Origin: Aldrovandia affinis
Lineage: Eukaryota > Chordata > Actinopteri > Notacanthiformes > Halosauridae
Assembly (NCBI GenBank): GCA_029706075.1
Contig: JAINUG010000086.1
Span: 682,001 to 746,000 of the forward strand
Length of the DNA: 64,000 nucleotides
Direction of reading: 5' to 3'
Shown here one piece after another: positions 47,842 to 61,402 of this stretch (its first letter is position 1; every line of letters begins with the position of its first letter). The notes under the pieces were generated by a model, which had not been told where the DNA came from, made no database searches, and worked only from the letters and a program-made list of their open reading frames with translations. Made by a program: the position numbers and the translations under genes.

Positions 47842-48483
47842 GTACGTACAGCGCCCGCAGGTTCCTCTCGCAGGTACAGCAGCGAATCTGTAACCTTAAT
47901 ACTGCGTGGTCTTCTGTCTTCCGGTCACACTGCTTCTGTACAGGACTCTACGCTGTTCAGCTGACCTTTTCACACTGAAGTGACTGCCTACTGGGTTAAG
48001 CAGCTGTTAACAGGGGGGGGGTTATAATTGTATGAAAGCAAATGCAAGCTCTCTGGCTGTGGAATGATTGCCAGTGAAGACTTAGATACTAAGCCGTTGA
48101 AAAGGACACACTTAATCTCCCTCAACAAAACTGATCCAATAGCGACGGACTAGTTCTGCAGTGTAAGGAAACATACCTTTGCGTGTGTGTGTATTTAACG
48201 TGAGCTGCGTGAACGTGTGCAATGGGTGTGAATGTGCACACGCACTGCATTAGTTATCAAACGATTACTCTCACTGTGTTTGTTTAGTTACTGCTAACCT
48301 CAGTGTGAAGTGTCAATAGTGTGGGATTGGTGACAGATGGCTTGTGTGTCACTCTGTCAAGAATTTGGCAGCAGTTCCAGATAGAGAAAAGTGAGTATCT
48401 GTATTTTTACCACCCAAAGCTCACAGGAAAGCACGAAGACCACAGAAAGGATGTAAGCAAACACTTTCGCCAAAAAATATATG

Positions 48484-48534
48484 TACAGTGTCTGTGTATA
48501 TACATATATATATGTATGTGTATGTATATATATA
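48484..48534. repeat. TA/TG-rich microsatellite
   Basis: Alternating tatata and tgtatg runs form an AT-rich, self-complementary tract. Confidence 0.85.
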
Positions 48535-48994
48535 ACTATACTTGGATTTATCTCATTAAACCCAACTCCCAACATAATAGGGGCTGTCTTGACTTTGATA
48601 ACTTTGATTTCTGTGCTCCTGCCATTAATATCTACTGTAATTCAGCAGCAAATCATGTTGAACATTAGAATTGCTAATGCGGTAGACAGGAGGCCAGGCC
48701 GAGGCTGTCAGCGCTTAATCCTGCGTCATGTTTCCTGACACCTGAGCGCGGAGCTGTTAACAGAGCCTCCCTGACACCAGGAAATATCCTCCATGCCCGC
48801 TCACAAAGGAGAGCGGCGCGTTGACATCTGCTCTTTTCGTGCCCCTTATAATTATTCTTCTTCAAATTAGCAGATGACAGCGGCTTATTGCAAACACAGC
48901 AGCCCTGGCTCGTCTTATCCACGGTCCAGAGCAGATGAATTTGAGGATTTCGGCGATATTGCGATTTAAGGCAGTCTGTGGACCTCCTGACGTG

Positions 48995-50387
48995 CAGTGG
49001 GTATAAAAAGTATTCACCCCCTTTGCCATTTTTCACATTTTATTTTCTTACTTTATGGAATCAAAATTGATCGACACAAAATACTCTATAATGTCAAATA
49101 AAATTAAAAAAACAGCTCTAAAGCTTTTTGTTAATGAATTGCCAATTAAAAAGCACAATAATTGATTGCATAAGTATTCACCCCTTTTTCTAAGACACTC
49201 CTAAATAAAGGTGTTTCAAATTACTTCAAATTGAATACACCTGTCTCTGAGAGGTCCCATAGTTGGTTAGTGCATTTCCAAACAAGACCAAAAGCACCAA
49301 TCAGGGGAAGGATACAACAGGATTTCAAAGACTTTGAATATCCCCCGGAGTTAAATCCATCATAAAGAAATGGAGAGAATATGGCACAACTGTGAAATTG
49401 CCTACAACAGGCTGTTGTTAGGGAGGCCACAAAGAGGCATATGGCAACTCTGACAGTTACAGTCCTCCAGGGCAGAAATGGGAGAAACTGTCCATTGGAC
49501 AGAAATAGCCTGGGCGCTTCACAAATCTGCACTTTATGGGAGGGTGGCAAAAGGAAAACCACTGTTGAAGAAAATACATGAAATTGTTCCTAGAGTTTGC
49601 CAGAAGGCATGTAGGAGACTCTCAAACCAAGTGGAGGAGGATTCTATGCCAAGATGCCAACTTTTTGGCCTCAACGTTAGGCGCTATGTTTGGGGCAAGC
49701 CTAACACTGTGTGTCATCCCAAGAACATTATTACTACCGTAAACATGGTGGCGGGAGCCTAATACTATGGGGATGCTTCTCTGCTTCAGGGACTGGAAAA
49801 CTTAGGGGGCAAAATGGATGGAGCAAGATATAGAAAATCTTTGAAGAAAGCCTGCTGCAGTCTGCAAGAGTAGGGACTTGGGAAAATATTTATATTCCAG
49901 CAGAACAATGACCCAAAGCATAAAGCAAAAGCCATAGTATAAATGGTATAAAAACAAAAAGATAAATGCCCTGGAGTGGCCCAGTCAAAGCCCAAACCTC
50001 AATCTGTGGAAATATTAGAAAATTGCTCTTTACCACCGGTCCCCATGCAACCTGTTGGAGCTCAAGTAATTTTTGTAAAGAAGTTATGAGAGAAAATTGC
50101 AGTGTCCAGATGTGCAAAGCTGAGACTTACTCAAATAGACTCACAGCGGTAATTGCAGCTGAAGGTGCTTCTACTAAGTATTAAGTCAAGGGCGGTGAAT
50201 ATGTCATCAATTATTGTCTGTTTTTTATTTGTAATTCATTAACAAAAAGCTTTAGAGTCATTGTTTTTATTTGACATTATTGAGTATTTTGTGTTGATCA
50301 ATGGCAATAAATCCGTTTTGATTCCACAAAGTAAGAAAATAAAATCTGAAAAATGGCAGAGTGGGTGAATACTTACTACACCCACTG
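48995..50387 (+). mobile_element. Tc1-like transposon, family copy 1
   Basis: The left end cagtgggtataaaaagtatt and the right end (reversed cagtgggtgtagtaagtatt) are inverted repeats with cattttatttt-type subterminal sequence; TA follows the right end. The + strand interior matches the copy at 61403-62663, including tcataaagaaatggagagaa and gacaatgacc-type segments that correspond to the transposase helix-turn-helix and catalytic regions. Frameshifts leave only short frames (49478-49762), so it is inactive. Confidence 0.88.
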
Positions 50388-53214
50388 TATGTCCTGTGAC
50401 GTTTCATAAAGGCAGAAGGGAAATTTAGTGGAATGTGTTTTACCTTAGTACTATGTGACTTGTAACAACATGTAACAGGTCAAATGTGTCAAATTCAAGC
50501 ACATTGGTGAATTCAATTTATATTTTTGTAACGACACGTATCAAGACGAATGTTAACGAGGTCAAATAAATGGATTTATTTAAGGGAACGCTACCAATAA
50601 TACATTTCATTATGCGTTTGTGTGTCAAATTGGGAACATTTCAATGCGTGCGTCATGTGTTGTTTTCTGCTTTGCGATCCCGGTCATGCCATGACAGAAC
50701 AGCACTACAATATGCCTGCAACAGTCACTAGCAGTATTGAATGATCAACACTTTCAGTTCAAACAACTTTAACTGAAGCCTTCCTCACCCCCCGGCCCCG
50801 GCCCTGAGTACAGGGACAGACTGGCGTGCCTTCTTTAATCTGCTCCTTTCCAGACGGATGGAGGGTGGAGAATTCTTCCAGGGCGGCCCAGACTAAACCA
50901 GTTACGATGAAAAATGGCCGACCCTGGATGTGTTTTCCCGAAGCACCTACTGTATGTGGAGAGCCCTGCTGTAGAACTGGGCTTCTACCCCCCACCCCCT
51001 ACCTCAGAGGAGTCTTAACAAGTTTACATAGTGCTTCTAACCCAATAAGGCACGGCTTCCACACGGCAGCGTTCCAGTTGCGCGGTCCCCCGCGGCCTGT
51101 CACGTCCACTCTCAATTTCCGCGGCACAAAGCTTCCTGCAGCAGCCACCAGCCATTTCTCCAGCGACATCCGCCACCTCTGAGGTCTCGGCTATTTCCCC
51201 CTTATTTATACCTCCTTGTACGTTTTCCTATTTCTTTACAACGCACAATATTAGGCACAGGAAAGTATTTAATTTAGTGCCCATAATCTTTTTTCAGTCC
51301 AATCTCAGTGATATGTATAAAAGCGTGACTGAAGCTCTATAAGGCAAACTGACATATAAAAAATATCAATAATTCCAGCCTCTGTCAATCAATATCACAG
51401 TCTACCTGTGCCACTTCTCAGAGCAGCTCCTGTTCAACACAAGACAGAGAGGCTCAGGTCTTTACATTTCCATGGAGACCGTGGATACTTTTTATTTTTA
51501 ATTTTTTTCATTTTGCAGCATTGAAATGATAGGAGTCAATAACCATTGCAGCAATGACATCGTTTATTCATCAGTTGAACCAAAATGCAGGTTCTTGATA
51601 TCTTATCTCATTATAAGTACAGAGGACTGTTAGTGGTCACACTTATCCCCCTCAGTCCACCAAACCACAAAACTACACCTTCCCCTGAGTACAGAATTCC
51701 GGAGGGACAGCTAGAGTCATACCTTTTGTTTGAGTCATCTGTGATCACCCCCCCAATAATTCACTCAATATTTTTATTTTCATATGGATATATGAATACT
51801 AATGATAATAATGATTGGTTGCATGATTCCTATTTAAGTTCTGCATGCAATATCTATATATTAACTACATTTTCAAAAGAATCCACCCCTCAAAATTCAG
51901 CTAATCATCTGTATAAAAGAACTGAATTCCAGAGGAACAATTGCAATACAATTTAACTATTGTATTTAACAATTGTGTACCTATCAAAGAAGGTACACAT
52001 TTTGTTCAGCACAACTTATGTGTCCAGTTATCACAATCATTTTGTTTGACTCGTAGCACAATAATTTTTTTTTTTTTTCACGGCTCCGTTGTGCCCGAGA
52101 CGATTGGCCGAGGCAGTGGCCAATCACCATGAAGCACGAAGCCTCCTGATGAGCGAATAAGGCGTTTAGCAATCTAAAAGAATCCTGTTTATGGTGAGGC
52201 GCTCATATCCTGCTTTGTCCTCAAAAATCAATGATGCTGCTACTGTGCTCTCCCTCGACCGAAATTTACTTACTCACATTTATCATCCAGTCAGGGTCCA
52301 TTTTGTCTCCAGTAACTGTCGGTTCATTGTACAGTATAACGCTGCTTGTTACTTAATGATGTGTGTTTTATGCCTCATAACCTTTCTGTTTGTTGTTCCC
52401 TGTATATTTACTTCACTGCCAGTTTCTCCAAAAAGTTGTTGTTTTCCTCCCTTTTCGAATATATTCAAATAAAACTTCATAGTGTTGTCCGAGTTCCACA
52501 AACTGGAAGATGGATTTGGTGGACCAATAGGGGGAAGTCTTTCCCCTGGACAAAGTATAACCACTGCTCCTGCTGGGGATTAGGATCTGTTGTCATTCAG
52601 ATGAGACCATAAACCAAGGCTCTGACTCACTGTATTCATTAAAGATCCCGTGGTAGTTTATGGCAAAGAAACACGGAGTTTGGTCCAGGCTAAATTCCCA
52701 ATCTGGTTCTCAAATTAGCCGGGGTTTAATGAATCCACTCCTTTCCGCGCATCTGACGTTAAGATGCAGATCCTTGAGAACACTATTTAAATAGCTATTA
52801 TCAAAATCATTAACATTTTGGTGCAATGTTCCTACTTGCATCTTTTAACTTGGCTGCCATGTACTGGGGTGGTGAAACAAATGCGAACGCATGTAAAATC
52901 ACATCGTATACGTTTCCATTGGCTGTTGGGAAGCAGGTACATAAATTGTACAATCCGTAAACTAATGCAAGAACAGCAGTTCCTTGAACGCCACCATATG
53001 GTTTTAAACGACGGAAATTTCTGGCCACCAGTGCTTATGAAACAGCATCTATTCAGCTACTGTACTGCAATCAACCAGGGGTCTTAACTCCAAGTGCATC
53101 TAGAGCAAATAAGATGGTTAATGCTAAAATGGTGCAATTTCAAAATACCAGAACAGTGACGCAATAGTGTCATTATAACGCTGCTGTCCCCCGCCCGCCA
53201 TTTCACACCTAAAG

Positions 53215-53405
53215 CACATTACAGCACATTATTTATTTGCTTAGCTGATGCCAGAGCTTGCATTTTTCACACATTATCCATTTATACAGCAGGTTATATG
53301 CTGAATCAATCATGTACCTAGTGTAAGTACCTTGCTCAAGGTACAGCAACAGAGCCCCAACTGGGGTTTCAACCCGACTTACAAGAGTAGTTCCCTAAAC
53401 ATTAC
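53215..53405 (-). repeat. diverged tRNA-derived SINE
   Basis: The words ccatttatacagcaggttat and agtaccttgctcaaggtaca, then aactggggtttcaacc and agttccctaaacatta, parallel the SINE at 21008-21239 in the same reverse orientation but with more substitutions and small indels. Confidence 0.7.
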
Positions 53406-54291
53406 TTCATTTATATGGTTATATTTTAGGCATTTAGGCACTTAACTGCCGCCCCACAAAAAAGAGGATGTGGTTAGTTTAGTCCTAGGTTAAATGAATG
53501 CCGTGCACATATGCAATAAAATGTAACAGGCTTTAGATGCTAATGTACTGTGTGCATGTTGGATTGCGTAAAATATATAATATCATACTGCAGCCATTTC
53601 TGTAATCATCTCCTTGCACATACAATTACTTTGTCTTTGAAATACTGATATGGAGGGGGGGAATGACTGAATTTGATTCATCCAGAGGTTAAGCACTGAT
53701 AATTATAGCAGGTGATTAAATCGTGTAATTTGCAAGTCCTGGGCCTGTCTGGCCTTCCATTTGTCAACACAAGAGACTAAGCACAGTAACTGTAAGCATT
53801 ACCAGGTGGAAAGAAATAAAGAGTTCCATTCCCCAGGAGAATTATTTTACTTGACAAAACATGGTTCTCCTGCTTAATTTAACGGTGTGTTTATTAACAC
53901 ACAAATCCCGTCCCTTGATTACTTGGGAAGACTGATCGCTGCAGGTATGTGGCTTTTAATAAGCTTCACTGTCATTATTGTTGCCAGAGGAACACCAGTT
54001 CTGCCTCTTTGTTTTCATTTTAATGTTTTTTTATTGTATTTTATTTTACTTGGCAAATGAGGAAGGGCCCGTCAGTCTGTGGCATCCTCATGTGCAGCTG
54101 GCAGGCTTTGGGGTGCCGATTTTACAGGGTGAGTCTTGGCTTGGCGTGAATGCCCCTGCTGGCCATGGACCGTCTGTGCTCTTCTTCCGCAGCTTCCAGC
54201 ATTTTCTCTCCTGGTCTGCTGATTAGCAAATAATGGGAGTCAAATAGCCTTGGAGCTTCCTTTTTCTTTTAGTCGTGTTAGTATATTATTC

Positions 54292-54652
54292 GGCGGCACG
54301 GTGGTGCAGTGGATAGCACTGTCGCCTCACAGCAAGAAGGTCTCGGGTTCGAATCCAGGCCGGGGGCCTTTCTGTGCGGAGTTTGCATGTTCTCCCCGTG
54401 TCCGCGTGGGTTTCCTCCGGGTACTCCGGTTTCCTCCCACAGTCCAAAGACATGCACGTTAGGCTAATTGGAGAGTCTAAATTGCCCGTAGGTATGAGTG
54501 TGTGAGTGAATGGTGTGTGTGCCCTGTGATGGATTGGCGACCTGTCCAGGGTGTATTCCTGCCTCTCGCCCGGAACGCATGCTGGGATAGGCTCCAGCAC
54601 CCCCCCGCGACCCTGACCAGGAATAAGCGGCTTAGACAATGGATGGATGGAT
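54292..54652 (+). mobile_element. tRNA-derived SINE/L2-tailed retroelement with 12-bp duplication
   Basis: It starts ggcggcacggtggtgcagtg (box-A-like), has ggttcgaatcc (box B), carries the fish segment tttcctccgggtactccggt and ends with ggcttagacaatggatggat, the gatgga tail of fish L2/CR1-type non-LTR elements. A 12-bp duplication agtatattattc flanks it (54280-54291 and 54653-54664). The long minus-strand frame across it is an artefact. Confidence 0.85.
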
Positions 54653-54854
54653 AGTATATTATTCATTTAACAGCACTATTAATTTATCAACGGCGCAAAG
54701 ATGTTGTCAAGAGGAAAGGGGGCCGTGGGTCGTACTGTATGCTCAGTCCCATTTCTCTCGTCACAATCTTAAAATCTCAACAACAACAAAAAACCTTGGT
54801 TGTAAAATCTCTGAATGTCCATGAATTTTCTCATACAGTGTATGTCAAACTCTG

Positions 54855-55170
54855 GGCTCCTGAGTGGCTCTGTCAGGAAAGGCACGCGCCACAAGCGTAG
54901 GCCTGTCACGGGTTCAAGCTCTGGCTGTCGTTCACTGACTACGACCGGGAGTGGCGGGGTCCATCCTCCCAGGGGTAGGGCGGGTGAGCTTTGGCCAGGG
55001 TTCCCAGGGTTAGTGTTCCATGCTTTGAGTAGTGTACCCATTCAGTGCGGAAGATGGTCACCGACTCTCAGGTGAACGCATAAGAGGAGTGCTGCCCTTC
55101 AGCCGCCATGCTGGTGGCGTGGGGCACTTACTGGCGGCTCCGAACCAGGAAGAGAAAAAGGTGATGAACG
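54855..55170 (+). repeat. possible tRNA-derived SINE
   Basis: A box-A-like gagtggctctgtcaggaaag is followed by a box-B-like gggttcaagctct, then a GC-rich body. I saw no clear tail or duplication. Confidence 0.4.
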
Positions 55171-58100
55171 TGTTAAACAAAATACATCAAATCTTATTCA
55201 CACTAGAGTCGCGGCTTTTATCATTACAGACGGTGTAATAAAAGACACAGCTCACCTTTATACGTCTGGCGTACGATCAGTGCCTATTACAAATGGCTGC
55301 ATTTAGGATAGAAATGTGGAGTTTTGCGCACACGGTGTGTGAGAGATGTTGGGAGAGATTTTGGTGGGATTACTCCTTCCTCTTTTCTGTTATTGTTGGA
55401 GAATAATGGCCAAACTAAGTGAAAAAGACCCCTTGAACAAATATGTATACTGAAGTCGCTGATGGGGAAATCAACCGGGTTTATTCGTCTGATTAATTTT
55501 TGTGCGCCATTCCCAAGTCACTGTTTCCCGTTAACAGTCGCCCCCTCCCCGTTGAAGCCGCTCGCTCCTCATCCCTGATCCATGCACGATGACTGGCACA
55601 TTTTTTTGCCCGAACACAGAGACGCACGTATTCCTCAGGCTCACGGGGGAGAAGAAGAGCCACACATATTAAGAGTTGAATCTTTGTTCTCATCCTCCAT
55701 TAGCCTTCCCGCACCCTGGGAGCTCCCGGCACCCCCTGTGTCTTTAGGGAAGGATTCCTGTCAGGCCGACTCAAGGCTTAATGAGGCTCGCGCCTCGCAC
55801 CTCCAGACTGCGGCAGTGATTCACAGCCACCCTTAGTAAACACATCAGCATGACACATGGGTACGCCGAACAATTTGAAAGTCAATTAGCCATTCTTATT
55901 TATTTATTTGTCAAAAAATATAGTTAATATTTGCATGCCCAGCCAGGATTAAGGGAAATTTTTATTTGGGGGTTTTTTCCCCCTACCCCCCCATAGATTT
56001 TTAATGAGCTATTGACACCCTTGATCCCTAACATCTGCTGAGTGTTCACAGTTCGTAACAGGATAAAACCAATTACGTTGCTCCACCACAGAGCCATAGT
56101 TTGGCTCTGACATGTCTTGCGGCAGCACACCGTTGAAAATTCAATTGGTTTGTTTTGGCAGGTCTGGCATTTTGAAGTCATTGCTTTTTCTTGTTGACTC
56201 GGAGAGAGAGCGTTAGGAAATGGCCAGTAACCTCAAATTACAAGGCAAACGTCTGGGAAGGTTAATATCACAGGTGGGGTGGTGGGAGTGAGATTTAATT
56301 TTTTATTGAGAATGTAAACACCAGCAATAGCGCGTGTGTGTGTGTGCGTGCATTTGTGTGTGCGCGTGCGTGTCATTTTTAACAGACAGTATTATATATT
56401 CACTAAATAAGCTACTCTCAAGAGTGTTTGTGCTTGTGACTTTGCTGCTGGCAAGATTCTGTTGGTAATTTACATTTTCCGCTGTCATTAGAATAAATGC
56501 AGTCTATAGAAACATACCCGAGGCGACATCATGCATAAATTTTCCACGTCTTATAGGGAAGTTAACAGTTATTTATTTTAATAAAACGAGGTTGTTCGGC
56601 ATGCTCATTCCTGATTCAGAAATGAAAGGCAAACATACAGACACGCCATGACATTTCAACAGCTGACTCATTAGCAAAATAACAAAAGCCTTACTTCACC
56701 TCCGCGTAAAGGACATTTTCCGTTTGGATACGAAGAATAACATTGCTCTCGGTACTGTAACTGGAAAAGAGACTTGCGTAATCGGATCTTTGACTGTTCC
56801 CGATGTGCTCTGTAGAACGGTTGAGATCAAGTTATTTGGGTGCCTTTTTATATTGCTGTTTCATCTCACCCACCCGAAAACGGAGAAAAAAAATGCGACA
56901 GAATTTGGCCTGGCGGTAAACTTCCCCATTGTATAACGCCGTTTCATAGAGCGAGGTCGGAGACCCGCGCTGTCCACGGTCTATCCTTCGGCAAGAGCGA
57001 TGTGCACTGAGGCATGGGCTGGGAACTTTAGAGGAAAGTAATGGCATTCAAGGGCCTGTGTTGTGAATCACCATAGTTTGGGACAAGTAACAACTCCGAC
57101 AGCCAGGGATCTATAAAAGTGGTTTATCGACATGCCAAATGTACAAATCTCTGAAAGTACTCTGCCTTCAGAAGCACTGGGACTTTAATTCCCTTTCCCA
57201 GAGTGAACATCTAACATCGAGAGAACCTGTAATTTGTGGACTGTTTTAAAAAAATGTTTCTTATTATTCGGGGCTTGGGTCAGCTGTAACGTCATTCGAC
57301 GTTTTTCCCAAAACAAATCTCAAAATGTATGTCTCTGTAGGTCCCCAGACTGAAAAATGGACAGGCTATCACTGTCTTATTTGTAGAAAAATGCTTACTG
57401 AAAGAATGACCTAGCGAAGGCCATTGGTAAAAGATGGTCACAATTTTTGTTTGCTGGTGACATTGCAATTTCTGTAGTTTGTATTTATTTGAGAAAATAA
57501 GCAATGTTTTATTTTTGAGGAGCTTCCTGTTTTACACACATCCTCATGTGAGTACTGGGTTCCGTTCAAAGGACGTATCACAAAAGATGACGAAGACCCA
57601 CCTGGCCAAAACGTCGTCTTTGTGGTGCAGTGAATAAACCGACTTTGGGAGCGTTAAACTGTGTGGGATATTTTTCCTTTCCGGTTTAGGAGGAGCTCGT
57701 ATGCCATATGAGAATCCACAGCTTTGGTTGGGTTCTGAGATTGATGGGCGAATACTCACCACTACCACTAGGGAGAACAAAACAAAACTTGCATTGGCTT
57801 GGAGTGTGGCCAGTACTTGTCCGCCTTGCTGTTTCCCGCCACGCGCCGCGGTGAACACAAGCGCCAAGCGCTGCTGTAGCTCGCCTATCCTACCAAAGTA
57901 AACCTTTTGTAGCGAGACAACCTGCTCCCTGATAAATGAAGGGGACGGTTTGATGAACATACTATGTGCACACAACATGATAAACTGATGTCCACGAACA
58001 TGCAGGGCAGCTCTCACTCGACGAGTCTATTCACAGGGCTGTCGTTCCTGTTCACACGATTAAGGGGGAGAACTTCGGTGTGCGGAAGGCACAGTCCACG

Positions 58101-59119
58101 GAAGGCATGGGGAAATGCCCGATGGATCAAAGCTGTCTACCGCATGTCCATCCTCGCAGAACCACTGCTTGGCGTTCACACATGCCTCAAAATTAGACGA
58201 TAGGACAGCGCACTCCCTGTTTCCATTCAAATTTCGGGCACACGTGCGAACGCCCACACACACGTCTCGCCCTCCTCGCGGTCCCGGTACCAGCACCACC
58301 TCCAGCTTCCCACTTGCACCACCCCAGCCCACACACAGGCCCACAGCGTAAAGAGGCATCAGGCGCAGTAGGTTTAGTGAGGTGTGCTTATTGATTTTTA
58401 TCTTCCTGCTCCTTTATCCTTTTCGCACAAGAAGGGAGTCCCGGCTTGAGCCAGCATTAATGCCGGCATCGCCCAAAGTCAGCCGCCTTAAAACTTCCAC
58501 GATGATGCAACAGCGCAATGCCGCACCTGAAAACCCGACAGCAATATCTGTGAAAAACGTCCATGATGAGTGCTGGAAGTTTTGAGCGCGTGCATTTGGA
58601 GGAAAATCGCTGCACATGTGCTAATCATAGTTTAATGCCTGTGTCATGTCTAGACTTCCTATCAATGAGAGCAGGTACTCTATAGAGATGTAGGGTTAAG
58701 TTTAATTAATTTAGTGCTCAATTCCGTATCTGTATTTAGTGTGATTATCTTTATCTGTCATGTTTAATGGGTTTAGCAACGTGGGGAGAAAAGAAATGAG
58801 AAATGGTGATAACTCATCCTCGTATTGTTGAAAAACAGTCGAATTCATAACTCGGAATGAAATCTCATCAGATAGCTCTTTGAAATATGGGGATGTTCTG
58901 CATATTAGATTGTCACAGCTTTTGTGTCAAGAAAACAATTCTACTATCAAAAAGTACTATCTTACCCTTATCTAACTCAGGGTACTACTAAACCGCAATC
59001 CCACCTGCAACCCACGTCCATCACAAGAGACTTACTCTCCTTACCTGTTGAACATGGGGAATAAGAACACTTGAAAGCACAGTGTAATATTGGTGTAACC
59101 AATGTAATTGTTATATTTA

Positions 59120-59131
59120 ATGCTATATACT

Positions 59132-59166
<35 letters not shown>

Positions 59167-59184
59167 GTGTACAGTATATAGCAT
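59120..59184. repeat. CA microsatellite inside a 20-bp perfect hairpin
   Basis: The arms atgctatatactgtacacac (59120-59139) and gtgtgtacagtatatagcat (59165-59184) are exact complements; the region between is pure ca repeat. Confidence 0.9.
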
Positions 59185-61402
59185 GAAATATTGATGTAAA
59201 AGCAGACATTATAGTGAGAATTTGACAGGCCTCTAGCATCCCAGACTTGTACAAATCCAGAACCCCTTCAAAAGCTATAATAAAACAAAAACATTTGATG
59301 TAACCCTGTCACACAAAAATGGGCTTCTTTGGTACTATAGCAGCACAAATATTTGTACAAACGGATAACATTTTTCCAGTAAAGCTTGAACGATGCTGGG
59401 TGGTTACATCTTGCACGCTCAGTAATAAACCTCTTAAATCAAAGTAGGGAAAACAAGGCTCTAATGATATTTGTATTGATTGCAGCATTGGTACACAGTT
59501 TATCGAAAACTTGTTCTGTGCCTCCAAATCAGTCTTTTGTCACAGGTTTGAAGGCCCTCAAAAAAGGAAAAAATTATAACCGTAAGCAGAGGTCCAGCCT
59601 AAGCCACAGCTAGTGTATACAAAAGGGGGGTTCCACAAATAACATAAGTTATCAGAAACCAGTCAAATAAGCAAACAGAGATCAAATTGAAGTGTACTGG
59701 TGTATTGGCCAAGATCGCAAAAAGACAAATGGTTACACAGCCATTAATCAAACCTTATAACAATAACGATCCACTATTTCAGCATAACGATTATGCCTCC
59801 AAAATGTCCATAAACATGAAAGATAAATTAGTCCATGCCCTATACAGTGCCCAGTCTGGAGTGATCTCACCAGGCTGTATTGGTATCCTGATGTTAAGAA
59901 GATGGGAACAGATGAATGAAGACAGGAGCTTGATGATCGCTCATTGAGGCGTAGGTGACGGCAGATTATTGCAGTGGGCCCAAGCGTCGAAACGAAAAAG
60001 TCCTCCTGTGTATAACAAATATACAGAACAATAAACACCCATGATCCTCATTACAACATCACCAATTACACATGCACCCATAGATATGCCTTCCAAACAA
60101 AAGACAGTATTCCCAATAAGCTTAAAGACTTTTAGTGTCATATGGATTTAACAAGTAAATTATAACATAATTTGTACACGTATTGAGCTAGAAATAAATA
60201 CATTTCCCAACACAGATACTACTATAGATGCCAAACAAAACAAGAACAAAGGACAGCTTCTTGCTTGCTAGAACCTTCCATTTTCCCTCTCAAAACAGCA
60301 TCTTCTCTTGTTCTATTATTCTTAGTAGTTAAGCACTACACTCAACTAACATGAAAACAACTTACCGTGGGAGTATCAGTAACCAGGCATAGGTGCCTGT
60401 TACAAAATATAAGGAACACATGCACTCCTGTCTTCATTTTCAGTAACAGCACAAAAGTTCAGTGATCTTTCGAATCCCCACGCTGTAGAACTCAGGGGGG
60501 TTTATTTTCCGAACCCCAGAAAGTCAACAGTAACTTTATATTCTTCATGTCCGAGGATGTTTTTGGATGTCAGTTTGGTGGCGCGTTGGATGGTAAGGGT
60601 GGCACTTTTGAGGATGGCCTCGCCGTCTCGGTTTGGGGCCCTGGCTCCGTCCCCGACGATTCCCCGTGCTCCGTGGTTTTTCATCATTAGTTAGGGATTG
60701 TTTTTTCACTCCTGCTGCGGTCTATCGACAGAGCACGGACAAAAAAGTGGAAAGCGACCAAGAGCCAGCCAACTCCCCCTTTCCCCAGCGCAGATGTTAA
60801 CACAGCGGTATCTGTCTGGAGGAGACAGGCAAACACTCCGATGGCTTTGGCTTTAGCCTTCACGCCTCTTATCACAGCAGCAGACGTGACTCCCCGCTCC
60901 AGTTTGGTTCCTGTCATTAATGTCTATCCATCTCTCGTGAAAGGCCCGATTGCTGCCCTTTCACCCCGGATAATGCTTCTGTTGTTCTGATTTCCAGGCA
61001 ATCTTGAACGGTAAGATTTCATGCCGCGGATGGCATGTAAACCCACCACTTAGGCTGGACGCTTCCCGATTTTGACATCTCTACCTAGAAAAATAAATAT
61101 GTAAATAAACTGATAACGTGAAATGGAATGCTTTGGGGGGAAATGGCTGCTCATCGCAGCCAATCAGTGGCTTCCTTTTCTTTATCCCCTTCCTTTTTAA
61201 AATTTATTATTATTGATCTATTTTTGTATGTTTCGTGTCTTGAATGCACCATGTATCACATCATTTTCCCTTACCGGTTTGTGTGAGACATGTTTTTAAT
61301 TTAATTTAATTTATGATGGGCTTTTTATGTGTCCATTGTGCAATACAATCTAGCCTATAGGTTAATAAAACACACACATATTCTATATAAAAAGACAACA
61401 CA

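Noticed and set aside
54286-54666. 126-codon open frame on the minus strand
   Set aside because: It is the antisense reading of a tRNA-derived SINE with an L2-type tail; such frames are often mis-annotated as fish proteins.
57544-58017. 157-codon open frame on the minus strand
   Set aside because: No recognisable domain or composition of a real protein, and nothing supports splice sites or expression; treated as a chance frame in the last visible intron.
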